From the NCBI GenBank assembly GCA_002721815.1, contig PBLQ01000010.1, positions 17,594-69,224 of the forward strand: a DNA stretch of 51,631 nucleotides, written 5' to 3'. Under the pieces are notes generated by a model that saw nothing but the letters and a program-made list of their open reading frames with translations, had not been told where the DNA came from and ran no database searches. Positions within the stretch are counted from its first letter, which is position 1. Each line of letters starts with the position of its first letter. Positions 1 to 9,607 of this stretch are shown here, piece by piece. The DNA comes from Myxococcales bacterium (GTDB lineage Bacteria > Myxococcota > UBA727 > GCA-2721815). A program made the translations under genes and the position numbers.

Positions 1-78
1 GACGCCCAATTAGAAAACGCCTTCACCCATGAAGAAGAAGGCATTCAATGGCTCAAAGAGAAGATTGAAAAAGGTTAA
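1..78 (+). CDS. C-terminal end of an unknown protein (partial)
   Basis: The first 25 codons of the window read open in frame 1 and stop at TAA 76-78. The visible residues are charged and helix-like (ending KEKIEKG). The gene starts before the window, so no family can be named. It converges on the HD-GYP-like gene on the minus strand, and the two stop codons overlap, which suggests a real gene end. Nothing else can be said from this fragment. Confidence 0.5.
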   Translation, partial: DAQLENAFTHEEEGIQWLKEKIEKG

Positions 79-1379
79 CCCAACTGAATGGTATGCTCGC
101 CTTCCATCACCTGCACCGGTTGGATGGCCATCACTTTCATGAACACCTTAAGCAAAAACGGATCGAATTTATATTTGAGATCGTGAATCATTAAACACAT
201 GGCCAACTCTGGACCATAGGCTTCTCGGAACGGTCGCGCAGAGGTGAGCGCGTCATACACAGAAGCAATAGCAATCATTCTGCCAAACAACGACAACTCG
301 ACCTTTGGGGTGAGCAATTGCACTTCACCATCGGCTTTTTTCATGGGTCGCGAGTAATCCACTTTGGATTCATAAGCCGCCACCACACGCTGTACAGTTT
401 CTTGATCCAAGCCCCGACCTGAGAGCAACGTTTTTACCGTATGCAAAGGAAACAAATCAATTTGTCGCCGCTGCTCTGCGGTCAGGGGACCTTCTTGGTT
501 TAAAATAATTTGTGAGACCTCTACCATGCCCACATTATGAAACAGGGCCGACATCCCCAGCTGGTGCAGTTGCTCACGAGACATCTTAAGTTCTTGTCCA
601 AAGATGACTGAAATGAGACAGGTGTTCACCGAATGGTACTCCTGATACTCTTCAATGGATTTTGTTGTGGTCAATCCCAAAAAGTGCGAACGGTTCTCTG
701 ATGCAATATCCACAAAATCTTGCACCAATCGCGAGGCGGTCTGAAAATTAGGCAGATTACCTTTATTGCGAAGGGCCTCTAGGAACTTGCGCATGAAGTA
801 AATGGCTCGGGCATACACGGTTAAGGCATATTTTTTTCGATCGACATTTTGCTGCGCTTCGAGAGCAGCATCTTCCATGTTTTCTAACTGCTCGAGAATT
901 TTCCCGTATTTCCCCACTTTGATGTTTGTGAGGCGATGCCCCTCCATACCGTCTTCACCAGAGCTGGACCCGTCGTTAGAGGGGGAGAACATCCATACAA
1001 AGTCTCGCAACTCAGATATTTTGATCGGGCGGGTTAAGGTAAACCCGCCCACGTCTCGCTCTTTGAATTGCTCGGTCAAATAGCGAACGTTATCCATAGA
1101 CGAAAAATCAAGCTGCAACTGCTCGTTGTTCAAATAGACGCTGGTGTTCACTGCCTTGAGGGCGTATTGGCCCGCGGAGGAAATGATCGCATTAATATCT
1201 GCACATAAGTTATCCAAAGGCTGAGCAAAAATCTCATTATCCGGTGCATACATGCGAGCGTTACGAACGAGCATGTAAAGCGTCGACACCGAATTCTTTC
1301 CCAATAACTGAAGCTTGCGGCTCAGCCCTTTGCCTTTGGGTCCTTCTTGGCTGGTGTTATATGACGCCTGATCGTTCAT
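75..1379 (-). CDS. Degenerate HD-GYP-type signalling protein
   Basis: A 434-residue protein. The C-terminal half (about residues 245-415) has the helical pattern of the HD-GYP family, which hydrolyses cyclic di-GMP: first His at H249, the metal-binding doublet region at 280-285, a later His at 313 and the SVYDALTS stretch at 373-380. Two hallmarks are altered. The HD doublet reads His281-Asn282 (ALFHNVGM), and the HHE...GYP loop is replaced by AAYESKVDYSRP. It is therefore probably a catalytically weak or dead sensor or scaffold. The N-terminal 200 residues match no domain I recognise. The start follows the HEAT-repeat gene by 16 bp, so the two are probably co-transcribed. The ATG at 1379 is chosen because it is the first in-frame ATG after that gene; the upstream AGGAA is a weak ribosome site. 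Confidence 0.7.
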   Translation of the reverse strand: MNDQASYNTSQEGPKGKGLSRKLQLLGKNSVSTLYMLVRNARMYAPDNEIFAQPLDNLCADINAIISSAGQYALKAVNTSVYLNNEQLQLDFSSMDNVRYLTEQFKERDVGGFTLTRPIKISELRDFVWMFSPSNDGSSSGEDGMEGHRLTNIKVGKYGKILEQLENMEDAALEAQQNVDRKKYALTVYARAIYFMRKFLEALRNKGNLPNFQTASRLVQDFVDIASENRSHFLGLTTTKSIEEYQEYHSVNTCLISVIFGQELKMSREQLHQLGMSALFHNVGMVEVSQIILNQEGPLTAEQRRQIDLFPLHTVKTLLSGRGLDQETVQRVVAAYESKVDYSRPMKKADGEVQLLTPKVELSLFGRMIAIASVYDALTSARPFREAYGPELAMCLMIHDLKYKFDPFLLKVFMKVMAIQPVQVMEGEHTIQLG

Positions 1380-1395
1380 AAAATCAATGTTCCTG

Positions 1396-3198
1396 CTATT
1401 TGCCTAAAAGTTTCGATTTGACGATCAATGCCGCCCTATTGGCTTTGACCCTTATTTCGGTGCTCTGTTTCTTTTTGTCTTGAGCCACTTGGGCCAACAG
1501 CTGCAAACCGGCCATACTCGGCGCATGCTCGAACGCCTCGATGGCCAGTTCTTTCATTTCTTCAACGCCTTTTTGGGCCAACAAACCTCGCTTGGTGGTC
1601 AACACCTGCTTGAGAAACGCATTGGTTTCTTTGGCCTTGATTTTTCCCACCGCTGCGAAGATGGCTTTTCGTTCAGGTAACTCTTTTTTCATTAACAACT
1701 TGATATCCTGGATCATGTCCAAGATCATGGGCAGCGCCATCTCCTTGTCATAATTGGGTAAAGCTCGAATGGCTACATTTCGAAGTTGAAGATCTTCGGA
1801 ATGCGTCACGGTTTTCTTGATGTATTCAAAACACTCTTTTGATGGGTTTCTGCCGATGGTCTGCAATACCTCCATGCGCAACACGGGGCTGGGATGGCTC
1901 AGCACTTTCGCAAACAACTCAAATTTATTGGGTGGGTCAATGCGGTCCACCACCTCGAGCATGTCTTTAATCAAAGTGGATTCTGGATCTGAGAAATGCT
2001 GTGCAAACGTGTCTACTTTATTCTCACCTACCTTCGCCAAAACTTCGGTCAACAAAGAGCGATTTTCGGGTAACTCGACGCCTTCCAGCATGGCCATAAT
2101 TCGGTCGATGGCCGTTTCGCCCAAACAAACCAGATAGGCCTGAATGCTTTCGGCATCTTCGGGAATCCGGGCATTCAAATACTGTCCCAACATTTGAAGA
2201 CGCTGCGTTTCTCCCATTTTGGTTTTAAACATTTGTCCACAGGCGGCAATCTGCTCCTTTTGCGCTTCGTCTAAATAACTTTTTCGAGGGGCCAAATCGA
2301 ACTGCTCGGTCAAGGACACGATCGTCGCATAATCTTCTTTGAAGATGAGCACATCAAGTAATTGCACAAACGCCTGACTAATATCTTCGAAGTTTTCTTG
2401 GGTGGTCCCGATTTCAAGCACCTGAAACAGAATCAGAACCATTTTCTGAAACACCACTTGTTGCTCGTGGTGGATCATGGTCTGCGCTTTGGAGACGTCG
2501 GCAGAAGAGGCCGTCACCCCCTGTACCACCAGTCCTCGCACTTGATCGACATTGTTCAATTCCAGATCGAAATCATCCACGGTCACCCGAGCAAAACGCA
2601 TGTAATCTTCTGAGTTCGATTGAAGCTGGCGGTACAAATAGGCCACCACCTTATCCACTTCGATTTCCACTTCCTCTGCGTCTTCGTCGGGTAGCACCTG
2701 GAAATTTTCGATGACGATGTACTCGATGTGACGAAAATCAGCCCGCCACAATTGCGTGAGAATGTCCAACTCTGCCACCGCAGCGCTGTCATCACGTAAA
2801 GGCAGCATTAAAAACCGCAAAAGTTCCTCTTGACTCAAACCTTTTTTGAACATGAACAGTCGAACGCCCATTTGCCAAAAAGGATAGACCATGTTGTTTT
2901 CGCGGTTGTCATCTTCGAAGACCAACGCGCTTTCATATTTAAAGCCCAAAGCTTCCACTTTTAAGGAAAGCGTTCCATGACGCTTGAGAAAATCCACCAG
3001 TGCCAGGTAAACCGGCTCTAGGTATTCGCTGTAGCGCTCTTTCATGTGGCGATACAATGCGATTTGTTTCAGCACGCGTTTGAGTCGCTCAAAAATTGCA
3101 CGAACTTCAGCAATGGCAGCCTCTTTATCTCGTTCGTTTGCTCCCCCGCCTTTTACGGTGCCCGGGGGGGGTTGTAGATCTCCGGGTGCGTTCGCCAT
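1396..3198 (-). CDS. HEAT-repeat protein, function unknown
   Basis: A 600-residue, mostly helical, soluble protein without signal peptide or membrane segment. The C-terminal half carries HEAT-like helical pairs, for example around HPSPVLRMEVLQTIGR and SEDLQLRNVAIRALPNY, which usually serve as protein-binding scaffolds. The N-terminus is Pro/Gly-rich and followed by a charged helical region. The start ATG at 3198 has a good GGAGG ribosome site about 4-5 bases upstream on the minus strand. It lies 16 bp before the degenerate HD-GYP gene, so the two probably act together, perhaps as a scaffold and a nucleotide-sensing partner. That role is inference; no enzymatic motif is visible. Confidence 0.75.
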   Translation of the reverse strand: MANAPGDLQPPPGTVKGGGANERDKEAAIAEVRAIFERLKRVLKQIALYRHMKERYSEYLEPVYLALVDFLKRHGTLSLKVEALGFKYESALVFEDDNRENNMVYPFWQMGVRLFMFKKGLSQEELLRFLMLPLRDDSAAVAELDILTQLWRADFRHIEYIVIENFQVLPDEDAEEVEIEVDKVVAYLYRQLQSNSEDYMRFARVTVDDFDLELNNVDQVRGLVVQGVTASSADVSKAQTMIHHEQQVVFQKMVLILFQVLEIGTTQENFEDISQAFVQLLDVLIFKEDYATIVSLTEQFDLAPRKSYLDEAQKEQIAACGQMFKTKMGETQRLQMLGQYLNARIPEDAESIQAYLVCLGETAIDRIMAMLEGVELPENRSLLTEVLAKVGENKVDTFAQHFSDPESTLIKDMLEVVDRIDPPNKFELFAKVLSHPSPVLRMEVLQTIGRNPSKECFEYIKKTVTHSEDLQLRNVAIRALPNYDKEMALPMILDMIQDIKLLMKKELPERKAIFAAVGKIKAKETNAFLKQVLTTKRGLLAQKGVEEMKELAIEAFEHAPSMAGLQLLAQVAQDKKKQSTEIRVKANRAALIVKSKLLGK

Positions 3199-3399
3199 TT
3201 CGCCTCCATGCGCTTAGGTCCCAATTTTTCCCAATCTTGATGAAAAAACGAGGAATTTTGGTGTTTTTTTTCGACCGGGCCCCCCTGGGACACCCTAATT
3301 TTTACCCAAAAGCAGCCTTTTTACCGGTTGAGATTCACCAGAGGACCCCTTAAAGAGGGAACCATCAAGTTTGGACCCCGGTCAGGGGAGGACACAACC

Positions 3400-6048
3400 A
3401 TGCAAATCTACACTTTTGGTAACGGTGAAGCACAGGGTCGCGCCCACATGAAAGAAACCCTTGGCGGCAAAGGCGCAAACTTGGCAGAAATGTGTCGTTT
3501 GGGACTGCCCGTGCCCCCTGGCTTTACCCTGCCCACCGAAGCCTGCCATTCCGGTTTTCAAAATGGTGCCTTGACCGAAGAATTAGACACCTTGCTCACC
3601 CAAGGCCTCTCGCACATCGAACAAATGTTGGATCGAAAGTTCGGTGAGCCCACAAAGCCGCTCTTGTTGAGTGTGCGGTCGGGTGCACCCGTGTCCATGC
3701 CCGGCATGATGGACACCATTTTGAATCTCGGCTTGAACGATGAAGTGGCGGCCCAGCTGGCTCAAGAAACACAAAACGAGCGGTTCGTTTACGACGCTTA
3801 CCGACGCCTGCTGCAAATGTATGGTGACGTTGTTTTAGGCGTTCGGCCTGAAAATGTGTTGGCAGAAGATCCGTTTGAACATTGCCTCGAACAGAAAAAG
3901 GAAGCCTACGACGTGGTGGAAGACATCGATCTTCCCGGGCCCGCTCTCAAAGAATTGGTGGAGGAATTCAAAGGCATTATTCAGGATGCAGGCAAAACAT
4001 TTCCCCAAGACCCCAGGGCCCAGTTGGTGGGCGCGGTCTCCGCAGTTTTTACGTCGTGGAACAACGATCGCGCGGTGACCTATCGTAAATTGAACCAGAT
4101 TCCCAGCCATTGGGGCACTGCTTGTAACATCCAAGCCATGGTGTTCGGTAATCTGGGACAAGACTGCGGCACCGGTGTGGCTTTCACCCGCAACCCGTCC
4201 ACGGGGGAGACAGGCAGATTCGGTGAGTACCTCATCAACGCCCAAGGTGAAGATGTGGTGGCAGGCATCCGTACCCCTGAGCCGATTTCGGCCCTGCAAG
4301 ATGAAATGCCCACCATTTACGATGAGCTCATGGAAATGTTTGACCAACTGGAACGCCATTTTCGCGACATGCAAGACATCGAGTTCACCATCCAAAATAA
4401 CAAGCTGTGGCTGTTGCAAACCCGAGGCGGTAAACGCACGGCGAAAGCCGCGGTGCGCATCGCAGTGGAAATGGTGGAAGAGCAGCTCATCACTCGAAAT
4501 GAAGCCATTTTACGCGTGGCCCCAGACTCATTAGAGCAACTGTTGCACCCCACCCTTTCACCTGCTGCCAAAGCCAAAGCCGCTCAAGAAAATCGCCTGC
4601 TGGGACGCGGTCTTCCCGCATCACCTGGTGCTGCGTGTGGCCTTATCGCCTTCAGCGCCGAAGAAGCCCAAAGACAAGTGGCCAATGGTGAGAAAGCAAT
4701 TTTGGTGCGCGTGGAAACCAGTCCCGAAGACATTCAGGGCATGCATGCGTCCATGGGCATCTTGACCGCCCGAGGCGGTATGACCTCTCACGCGGCCGTG
4801 GTGGCCCGTGGCATGGGGAAATGTTGCGTGGTGGGCTGTGATGCCCTTCGCATTGATTACAACACCCGTTCCATGCTGGTGGGCACCACCGAACTCAAAG
4901 AAGGTGAGCGCATCACTTTGGACGGGAGTACGGGTGAGGTCTTTTTGGGCGAAATCGCCACCGAGCCGCCCCAAATGGACGACACGCTCGAAATCTTTAT
5001 GGGCTGGGTCGACGAAGCCAGAAGTCTCAATGTGCGTGCCAATGCTGATACCCCGAACGACGCCATAACGGCTCGCAACAACGGTGCAGAAGGCATTGGG
5101 CTGTGTCGCACCGAACACATGTTCTTTGCCCCCGAACGTATTTTGGCCATGCGCGAAATGATCTTATCTCAAACCGCGGAACAGCGCGCTCATGCACTGG
5201 AAAAATTACTTCCCATGCAACGCGGTGATTTTGAGTGGCTGTTTAAAGCCATGGATGGCCTTCCCGTGACCATTCGTTTGCTGGATCCCCCTTTACACGA
5301 GTTCCTTCCTCAAGCAGACAAAGACATCGAAGCGGTGGCACAGGAACTTGGCGTGGACAAAGAAACATTGCGCATCAAGACCCTTCAACTTCATGAATTC
5401 AACCCCATGTTGGGGCATCGCGGTTGCCGTCTGGCCATTACTTATCCGCAAGTGGCACGCATGCAAACCAGAGCCATTATTGAAGGGGCACTGTCGGTGC
5501 AACAGGCCGGACATTCGCCGAAAGTCGAAATCATGGTACCACTCATCGCGCACGAAAAAGAGTTGGCATTGCTGAAAGCCGAGATCCAAAATGAAGCCGA
5601 CCTGGTGTTTGCTGAGCAAGGACAACGTATCGAATATATGGTGGGGACCATGATTGAACTTCCCCGCGCCGCCCTGACCGCCGATGCCATCGCGCACCAT
5701 GCAGAGTTTTTCTCTTTTGGGACCAATGATCTCACCCAAACCACTTTCGGGCTGTCTCGCGATGATTCAAACGGCTTTTTGCCGGCCTATGTGGACAAAG
5801 GCATTCTCGAAGAGGACCCTTTTGTTTCCCTCGACCAAAGTGGCGTGGGCCAGTTGGTGGCCATGGCTTACGAAAAAGGCAAGCAACAGCGACCTGATAT
5901 CAAAGTGGGTATTTGTGGCGAGCATGGGGGTGACCCAAAGAGCGTGGCCTTTTGTCATGCGTTGGGTCTGGACTATGTATCTTGCTCGCCGTTCAGAATT
6001 CCCATCGCCCGACTGGCTGCCGCACAAGCAACCCTCATGGGAAAATAA
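3400..6048 (+). CDS. ppdK: Pyruvate, phosphate dikinase
   Basis: An 882-residue cytoplasmic enzyme that reversibly converts ATP, Pi and pyruvate to AMP, PPi and phosphoenolpyruvate, linking glycolysis and gluconeogenesis. The order is standard: N-terminal nucleotide-binding domain (GGKGANLAEM near residue 24, RSGAPVSMPGMMDT near 110), central phosphohistidine domain with the swivelling His in GGMTSHAAVVARG, and C-terminal PEP/pyruvate barrel with GTNDLTQ and the catalytic Cys in GICGEHGGDP. Length is typical (about 870-890). The frame is open from 3328, but ATG 3400 is preferred: it has a strong GGGGAGGA ribosome site 8 bases upstream and starts at the usual MQIYTFG position. It is convergent with the kinase gene, with almost no gap. 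Confidence 0.97.
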   Translation: MQIYTFGNGEAQGRAHMKETLGGKGANLAEMCRLGLPVPPGFTLPTEACHSGFQNGALTEELDTLLTQGLSHIEQMLDRKFGEPTKPLLLSVRSGAPVSMPGMMDTILNLGLNDEVAAQLAQETQNERFVYDAYRRLLQMYGDVVLGVRPENVLAEDPFEHCLEQKKEAYDVVEDIDLPGPALKELVEEFKGIIQDAGKTFPQDPRAQLVGAVSAVFTSWNNDRAVTYRKLNQIPSHWGTACNIQAMVFGNLGQDCGTGVAFTRNPSTGETGRFGEYLINAQGEDVVAGIRTPEPISALQDEMPTIYDELMEMFDQLERHFRDMQDIEFTIQNNKLWLLQTRGGKRTAKAAVRIAVEMVEEQLITRNEAILRVAPDSLEQLLHPTLSPAAKAKAAQENRLLGRGLPASPGAACGLIAFSAEEAQRQVANGEKAILVRVETSPEDIQGMHASMGILTARGGMTSHAAVVARGMGKCCVVGCDALRIDYNTRSMLVGTTELKEGERITLDGSTGEVFLGEIATEPPQMDDTLEIFMGWVDEARSLNVRANADTPNDAITARNNGAEGIGLCRTEHMFFAPERILAMREMILSQTAEQRAHALEKLLPMQRGDFEWLFKAMDGLPVTIRLLDPPLHEFLPQADKDIEAVAQELGVDKETLRIKTLQLHEFNPMLGHRGCRLAITYPQVARMQTRAIIEGALSVQQAGHSPKVEIMVPLIAHEKELALLKAEIQNEADLVFAEQGQRIEYMVGTMIELPRAALTADAIAHHAEFFSFGTNDLTQTTFGLSRDDSNGFLPAYVDKGILEEDPFVSLDQSGVGQLVAMAYEKGKQQRPDIKVGICGEHGGDPKSVAFCHALGLDYVSCSPFRIPIARLAAAQATLMGK

Positions 6049-6056
6049 GCATAACG

Positions 6057-8387
6057 CTACTTGGCTTGAGACGTTTTACCGGGTTGAACTCGCACTTTGA
6101 GCACCCGAGCTACGCCGTTCTCGGTCACCTCGACACTGTGATTGCCGGGGTAGACTGAAAAATCAGCCAAAGGGGTTTTACCCAATAATTTGCCGTCCAC
6201 TTTGACGGTGGCCCCTGGGTTAACGTTGTTGAACCCAATTTTACCCGTGGAAATACGAACCTGTTTTTTAAATACTTGATCGGCTTCAATTTGGACGACC
6301 AAATCCATGACGATGCCCATTTCAGGGTTCGATAGCTTGAGGGTGTGCTGCCCCACCTTCAGTTTCTTTTTGATAACAGGGGTATCTCCAAGGATACGGT
6401 TGCCCAAACGAACGGTGGTCCACGGTTGGGTGTTTAAAGTTAAAAATCCGAAGCCGCTGGCAGGTGTTGCGGAGGTTGCGGCAGGTTGGTTTTTGTTGCT
6501 GACGTTGGACGCCGCAGCGGGCACATTGCGTGGTTGTTTGGAAGCGGACTTGTCACGGCGCGAACCGGAAGTGGCACTTCTGGTTCTTTTTTTACTTTTT
6601 GCTTCTACTTTTTTGAGCGTCGCCTTCAGGGTGATGGGTTGCCCGGGTCTTGGCGTTACGCGCTTACTCCAAATATCGAATCCGTCTTTTTTGACGGTCA
6701 CGTTGATGGGCTTGTTATCCTCTTTAGATAACGTCACGTCCAACGGTGCCGCGCCCTTAAGAACCTCATCGACATACACCAATGCGCCAGAAGGTTCGGA
6801 TTCCACCTGAAGCTTGATTGCCCCCGAAAAGCTGAGATTGACGGCCTCGCCGGGAGTGATGGGTACCGTCTTTTCCTGCAAAGGCTCTCCTGGAAAACTC
6901 ACCCCCACCCGGACGCGTTCTCCTGAGACTTCCTGAGTCACGGGGCTTTTACCGACTTCACTGCCGTTGATCAGTATCGCAACGCCCGCGGGATTGGTTA
7001 CCACATTCACTATCGCCGCATCGGTTCCCAGGCGGCCCGTTGAAAACAGGAAAATAGCCCCCAACAACAACAATAAAACAACGCCGATGACCAGCTGAGC
7101 CGCTTTGCTTTTTTGTGTGGTGGCCACTGCCACATTGGCGTTCTCCGTGGCGACCATCGGCATTTGAACCGGTTTTATTTCTTCGGTGGCTTCCCCCAAA
7201 ATCATGTCGGTGGATACTTCTTGCGTGTATCCAGACTCTGCGGAGAACGTGTTAACGTCGAGGGCCACTGTTGCTTCGTCCATGCCCGCAGGCTCGACCA
7301 TATTGCTCTTTTTAGAGGCCGTGGTCACCGCTGCGTTAAATGAGCCCGTAGCGGGTGTTCGCCCAACGTTGCCAGGTAAATCACTTGATTGCGCCCATTG
7401 ACCTGATAGCCCCGAGCTTTCACCCGTGCCTTTTTTTCGTTTTTTAATGGTTGGACCGATATCAGGCGCGTTGTCCTGGATCCAGTTCGCCAGCTGTTTT
7501 TTACCGCCAGTATGGTTGTTGAGTAACAACCACTTGTCCAGCTCATGTGAGAACTCAGCCATCGACTGAAAACGTTCACTGGATGCTTTGGCCAGCGCCT
7601 TCAGGCAAATCTCGTCGAGTGCAGAATCGATTTCAGCATTGAGTGCAGAAGGTGTTTTGGTCTGTTCTTGCGTGATGCGCGTCATGATTTGCAGATCACT
7701 TTTTTCTTTATAAAGCCGTCGACGGGTTACGAGCTCGTACAGACAAATGCCCAAAGCAAACACATCGGTTCGGCTATCTACCTTATCGGCCAAGCACTGC
7801 TCGGGCGACATGTAAGCCACTTTCCCCTTAATGATGCCGGTACGTGTTTTGGTATGTTGTACTTCTGTTTTTGCCACGCCAAAATCAGTAACTTTAACGT
7901 CGCCATACTTGGAGATGAGAATATTTTGGGGTGAAATATCGCGATGCACGATATTCATGGGCTCCCCGGTATCGGGATGATGTGCTTCATGGGCAAATCC
8001 CAAACCTTCTGCTGCCCTGGCAACAATCCAAACGCACATGGGCAAAGGAAGAGGCGAGCCTTGTCGTAGAGAATGAGCAAACAAAGAACCCAAATGGGGA
8101 CCGTCAATGAACTCCATGGCCATGAAATAGGCATCATTGAGTTCGCCCAAGTCGTAGACTTGCACCAAATTGGGGTGGTTGAGATTGGCGGCCAACCGGG
8201 CCTCATCCAAAAACATTTCTACAAAATCGGGACGCACACTCAGTTCGGGCAGCATTCGTTTCACCACCACATTGCGGGCAAACCCCTGCACCCCCACCAA
8301 GCGGGCGAAAAAGATTTCGGCCATGCCTCCAGCCGCGATTTTGTCTAACAGTTCATACTGCCCAAACCGTTCACTCATAGTGCTCAC
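6057..8387 (-). CDS. Membrane Ser/Thr protein kinase with C-terminal PEGA repeats
   Basis: About 776 residues. Residues 10-285 form a eukaryote-type kinase with all key residues visible: glycine loop AAGGMAEIFFA, Lys43 in VVVKRM, Glu62, catalytic HRDISPQN (148-155), DFG (168-170) and SPEQ (194-197). A Ser/Thr-rich linker is followed by one membrane segment at about 430-450. The outer part holds about four PEGA-type beta domains (around 460-525, 533-595, 650-715, 718-775), the last ones separated by a Lys/Arg-rich linker. This is the usual bacterial one-pass receptor kinase, probably with PEGA domains in the periplasm. Start is ambiguous: GTG 8387 (AAGGG five bases upstream) or ATG 8378, three codons later. 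It is divergent from the envelope genes beginning at 8558. Confidence 0.93.
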   Translation of the reverse strand: MSTMSERFGQYELLDKIAAGGMAEIFFARLVGVQGFARNVVVKRMLPELSVRPDFVEMFLDEARLAANLNHPNLVQVYDLGELNDAYFMAMEFIDGPHLGSLFAHSLRQGSPLPLPMCVWIVARAAEGLGFAHEAHHPDTGEPMNIVHRDISPQNILISKYGDVKVTDFGVAKTEVQHTKTRTGIIKGKVAYMSPEQCLADKVDSRTDVFALGICLYELVTRRRLYKEKSDLQIMTRITQEQTKTPSALNAEIDSALDEICLKALAKASSERFQSMAEFSHELDKWLLLNNHTGGKKQLANWIQDNAPDIGPTIKKRKKGTGESSGLSGQWAQSSDLPGNVGRTPATGSFNAAVTTASKKSNMVEPAGMDEATVALDVNTFSAESGYTQEVSTDMILGEATEEIKPVQMPMVATENANVAVATTQKSKAAQLVIGVVLLLLLGAIFLFSTGRLGTDAAIVNVVTNPAGVAILINGSEVGKSPVTQEVSGERVRVGVSFPGEPLQEKTVPITPGEAVNLSFSGAIKLQVESEPSGALVYVDEVLKGAAPLDVTLSKEDNKPINVTVKKDGFDIWSKRVTPRPGQPITLKATLKKVEAKSKKRTRSATSGSRRDKSASKQPRNVPAAASNVSNKNQPAATSATPASGFGFLTLNTQPWTTVRLGNRILGDTPVIKKKLKVGQHTLKLSNPEMGIVMDLVVQIEADQVFKKQVRISTGKIGFNNVNPGATVKVDGKLLGKTPLADFSVYPGNHSVEVTENGVARVLKVRVQPGKTSQAK

Positions 8388-8557
8388 ATACCCTTTTCCG
8401 CGAGGGAAATACAGGTTTTGGAGGTTCGAAACACTGGTTTTTTGGTGGTTTTTTGCATTTGCAGCTCCATCTCAACCCAAAGGACCAACTTCTGTACATT
8501 TACTCCGAAAAAGAGTTAAAACTCGGGAAGGTGGACGATCTCCAATTAGGCAAGCGA

Positions 8558-9607
8558 ATGACCCGTTACTTTATCATTTTGAACGTTTTGGTATGTGTTT
8601 TTCTTCATTCACATTCGCTTTCCGCCCAGATGATGAACCCCCATTTAGGCAACGCCAAAGCCATGGAAAATGAGCTCAACTACGAACAAATCCCGGCTGA
8701 GCTCACTGTCGCTCTGGCCCAACCTGGTAATACTCCCACAGAACTCGTTGAAATATATAGACTTTGGGGTATCGCCCATCTGGTCTTAGGCGAAAACGAC
8801 AAGGCTCGGTATGGATTTCTTCAGTTGCTTTCCCTGATGCCGGACTACCAAATGCCTTCTTTTTACAACCCGCGTTTTCGAAAGGCATTCGGCGATATCA
8901 AGGCCGAATTCGAAAGAGATGGGCAGCTCATCGTACAGCACACCGCTTTGCCATCGAAATTCAACGATGCCAATGATGCGCCCAATCGAATATCCCTCCA
9001 ATTTGTGGTTGAAGACAAATTCGAGCGGGTCACCCTCGCACAAGTGAGCACCACCTTTACGGTCAACGGTCAAAGTGGCGAACCGACGCTGACCGATCTC
9101 AAGCTTGCGAACCGTGAAAACGGCGTTTCCACCTACGAGGGCACCTTGGTCAACCCTGCGGCCACCTTCCCGGCGGGCACATTTTCCTACTATGAACTGA
9201 CCTACGAGCTGAGACTGAGCAACGCCGTTAATCGTTCTCTCGACAGCAGCCCGCCCTTTGAACCCGTCAATATTCAGGTGGGGGTACCGCTTCCGCAACA
9301 ACCCGCACCCGCGCCCACTGGGCCAAGTCCCAAGCTGCTTCAAAAAGAAGCCAAGATTATTCCTCCCTCTAAGATCATCACAGAAGGCGCCAAAGACACC
9401 GAACAACCACCGGGCACCATTGCACAAGAACCGCAAAGTTCGAACTCAATGGTGATCACCGGTATTATCGTGGGTTCTCTCATTCTGGTTGGTGGCGGCG
9501 TACTCACTTATTTCTGCGTGGTAGAAAAAGCCTGTGGGGGTGAGCCTCAGCCCGATGCACCCGAGATTGGCAGCCTCGACGTTATAGTTAGCCCGGAGGG
9601 GTCATGA
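8558..9607 (+). CDS. Secreted/anchored protein with C-terminal membrane segment, unknown
   Basis: A 349-residue protein. The start at 8558 gives a clear signal peptide (residues 1-23, ending near LSAQ); the upstream open frame lacks one. The first half is helical and TPR-like (GIAHLVLGENDKARYGFLQL), followed by a beta-rich region, a Pro/Ala-rich stretch (PQQPAPAPTGPSP) and a membrane segment near residues 300-325 (MVITGIIVGSLILVGGG). Similar layouts, a small TPR domain plus Pro-rich linker and one membrane helix, occur in envelope proteins of myxobacterial type. It overlaps the next lipoprotein gene by ATGA, so they are co-translated. No enzyme motif is seen. Confidence 0.75.
   Translation: MTRYFIILNVLVCVFLHSHSLSAQMMNPHLGNAKAMENELNYEQIPAELTVALAQPGNTPTELVEIYRLWGIAHLVLGENDKARYGFLQLLSLMPDYQMPSFYNPRFRKAFGDIKAEFERDGQLIVQHTALPSKFNDANDAPNRISLQFVVEDKFERVTLAQVSTTFTVNGQSGEPTLTDLKLANRENGVSTYEGTLVNPAATFPAGTFSYYELTYELRLSNAVNRSLDSSPPFEPVNIQVGVPLPQQPAPAPTGPSPKLLQKEAKIIPPSKIITEGAKDTEQPPGTIAQEPQSSNSMVITGIIVGSLILVGGGVLTYFCVVEKACGGEPQPDAPEIGSLDVIVSPEGS

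Noticed and set aside
3835-4419. A minus-strand open frame inside ppdK
   Set aside because: Antisense shadow; ppdK coding signal is unambiguous on the other strand.
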